Origin: DASXTB01 sp036505615
Lineage (GTDB): Bacteria > Acidobacteriota > UBA6911 > JACQSX01
Length of the DNA: 23,422 nt
NCBI GenBank assembly: GCA_036505615.1
Contig: DASXTB010000192.1
Location: 1-23,422, forward strand
Direction of reading: 5' to 3'
Of this stretch, positions 23,188-23,422 are shown piece by piece (within the stretch, counting starts at the first letter, position 1; each line of letters opens with the position of its first letter). The notes beneath the pieces are model-generated. The model was not told where the DNA came from and ran no database searches. It worked only from the letters and a program-made list of their open reading frames with translations. The translations under genes were made by a program, and so were the position numbers.

Positions 23188-23343
23188 TGCACCCACAGAG
23201 CCGCGACCGGAAGGGCGCGGCGCGGCAATCTAGGTTATCCGAACAACCCATAACCGTGAATAGCTGGCCCGCTTGAGCACAACGGGATTGCCGAAGCCTA
23301 TTCTGGCGCGCCGCGCCCTTCCGGCCGCGGCTCTGTGGCTGCA
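23188..23343. repeat. MITE-like element with 37-bp terminal inverted repeats
   Basis: The left arm (23188-23224, containing CCACAGAGCCGCGACCGG) matches the complement of 23307-23343 with 2 mismatches in 37. The 82-base interior has no gene. No clear target-site duplication is visible at the edges. It looks like a non-autonomous mobile element or a large REP-type hairpin. The last 79 bases of the window (23344-23422) hold nothing I can recognise. Confidence 0.8.
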
Positions 23344-23422
23344 CACAATGTCGTGCCATCGACTGGCGGTCCATTTCCCAAATCTGAATTGCCCCAGTCC
23401 ATACCGCGGTATGAGCTCGCTC

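Noticed and set aside
23150..23374. 74-codon minus-strand frame at the right end
   Set aside because: It spans both arms of the inverted-repeat element and encodes basic, low-complexity sequence with no ribosome binding site.

Overview
The window is a chromosomal stretch of a Gram-negative-type bacterium with mid-to-high GC. Gene content (GlgB next to a DUF3536-type GH57 protein, membrane H+-pyrophosphatase, CstA, RNase J followed by FtsK, two GT-C glycosyltransferases, a BON/peptidoglycan-binding envelope protein) and the abundance of short degenerate tandem repeats between genes fit Acidobacteriota best. That assignment is an inference from style and content, not from a marker-gene comparison. 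I see no rRNA, tRNA, CRISPR array, phage gene or transposase gene.

Layout. 1-276 (+) is the 3' end of an unrecognised gene. 495-2720 (+) is the glycogen branching enzyme, which seems to start at a non-standard codon. 2642-5344 (-) holds a 70-residue duplicated-motif protein directly followed by a GH57/DUF3536 protein whose 3' end overlaps glgB tail-to-tail. 5641-7320 (-) is a GT-C (ArnT/PMT-like) membrane glycosyltransferase, divergent from cstA (7492-9309, +). 9654-11951 (-) is hppA coupled to a small membrane protein. 12148-12471 (+) is a TPR protein, convergent with a second GT-C glycosyltransferase (12597-14252, -). 14370-15500 (-) is an exported BON-BON-PGB-PGB protein. 15930-17243 (-) is purA and 17526-17864 (-) is trxA. 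trxA diverges from rsmA (17943-18737, +), which is followed by the rnj-ftsK pair (19037-22963, +).

The genes are mainly core metabolism (glycogen, purines, pyrophosphate energetics), RNA processing, rRNA modification and chromosome segregation, plus envelope glycosylation. Operons are short (small protein + GH57; hppA + small protein; rnj + ftsK).

The most striking feature is the DNA between the genes. Many gaps carry their own family of degenerate short tandem repeats. At least four families with different consensus words (CAG-purine, CAG-pyrimidine, TCGGGTT-like, GAATGCG-like) share an exact 7-nt period, and several come as opposed arms around a spacer, so they could fold into large hairpins. 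One such array is read as the N-terminal 50 residues of a glycosyltransferase, giving a 7-residue protein repeat. Separate non-tandem inverted-repeat elements resembling MITE/REP sequences lie at 299-400, 5498-5633, 7348-7423, 15795-15835, 17345-17450 and 23188-23343.
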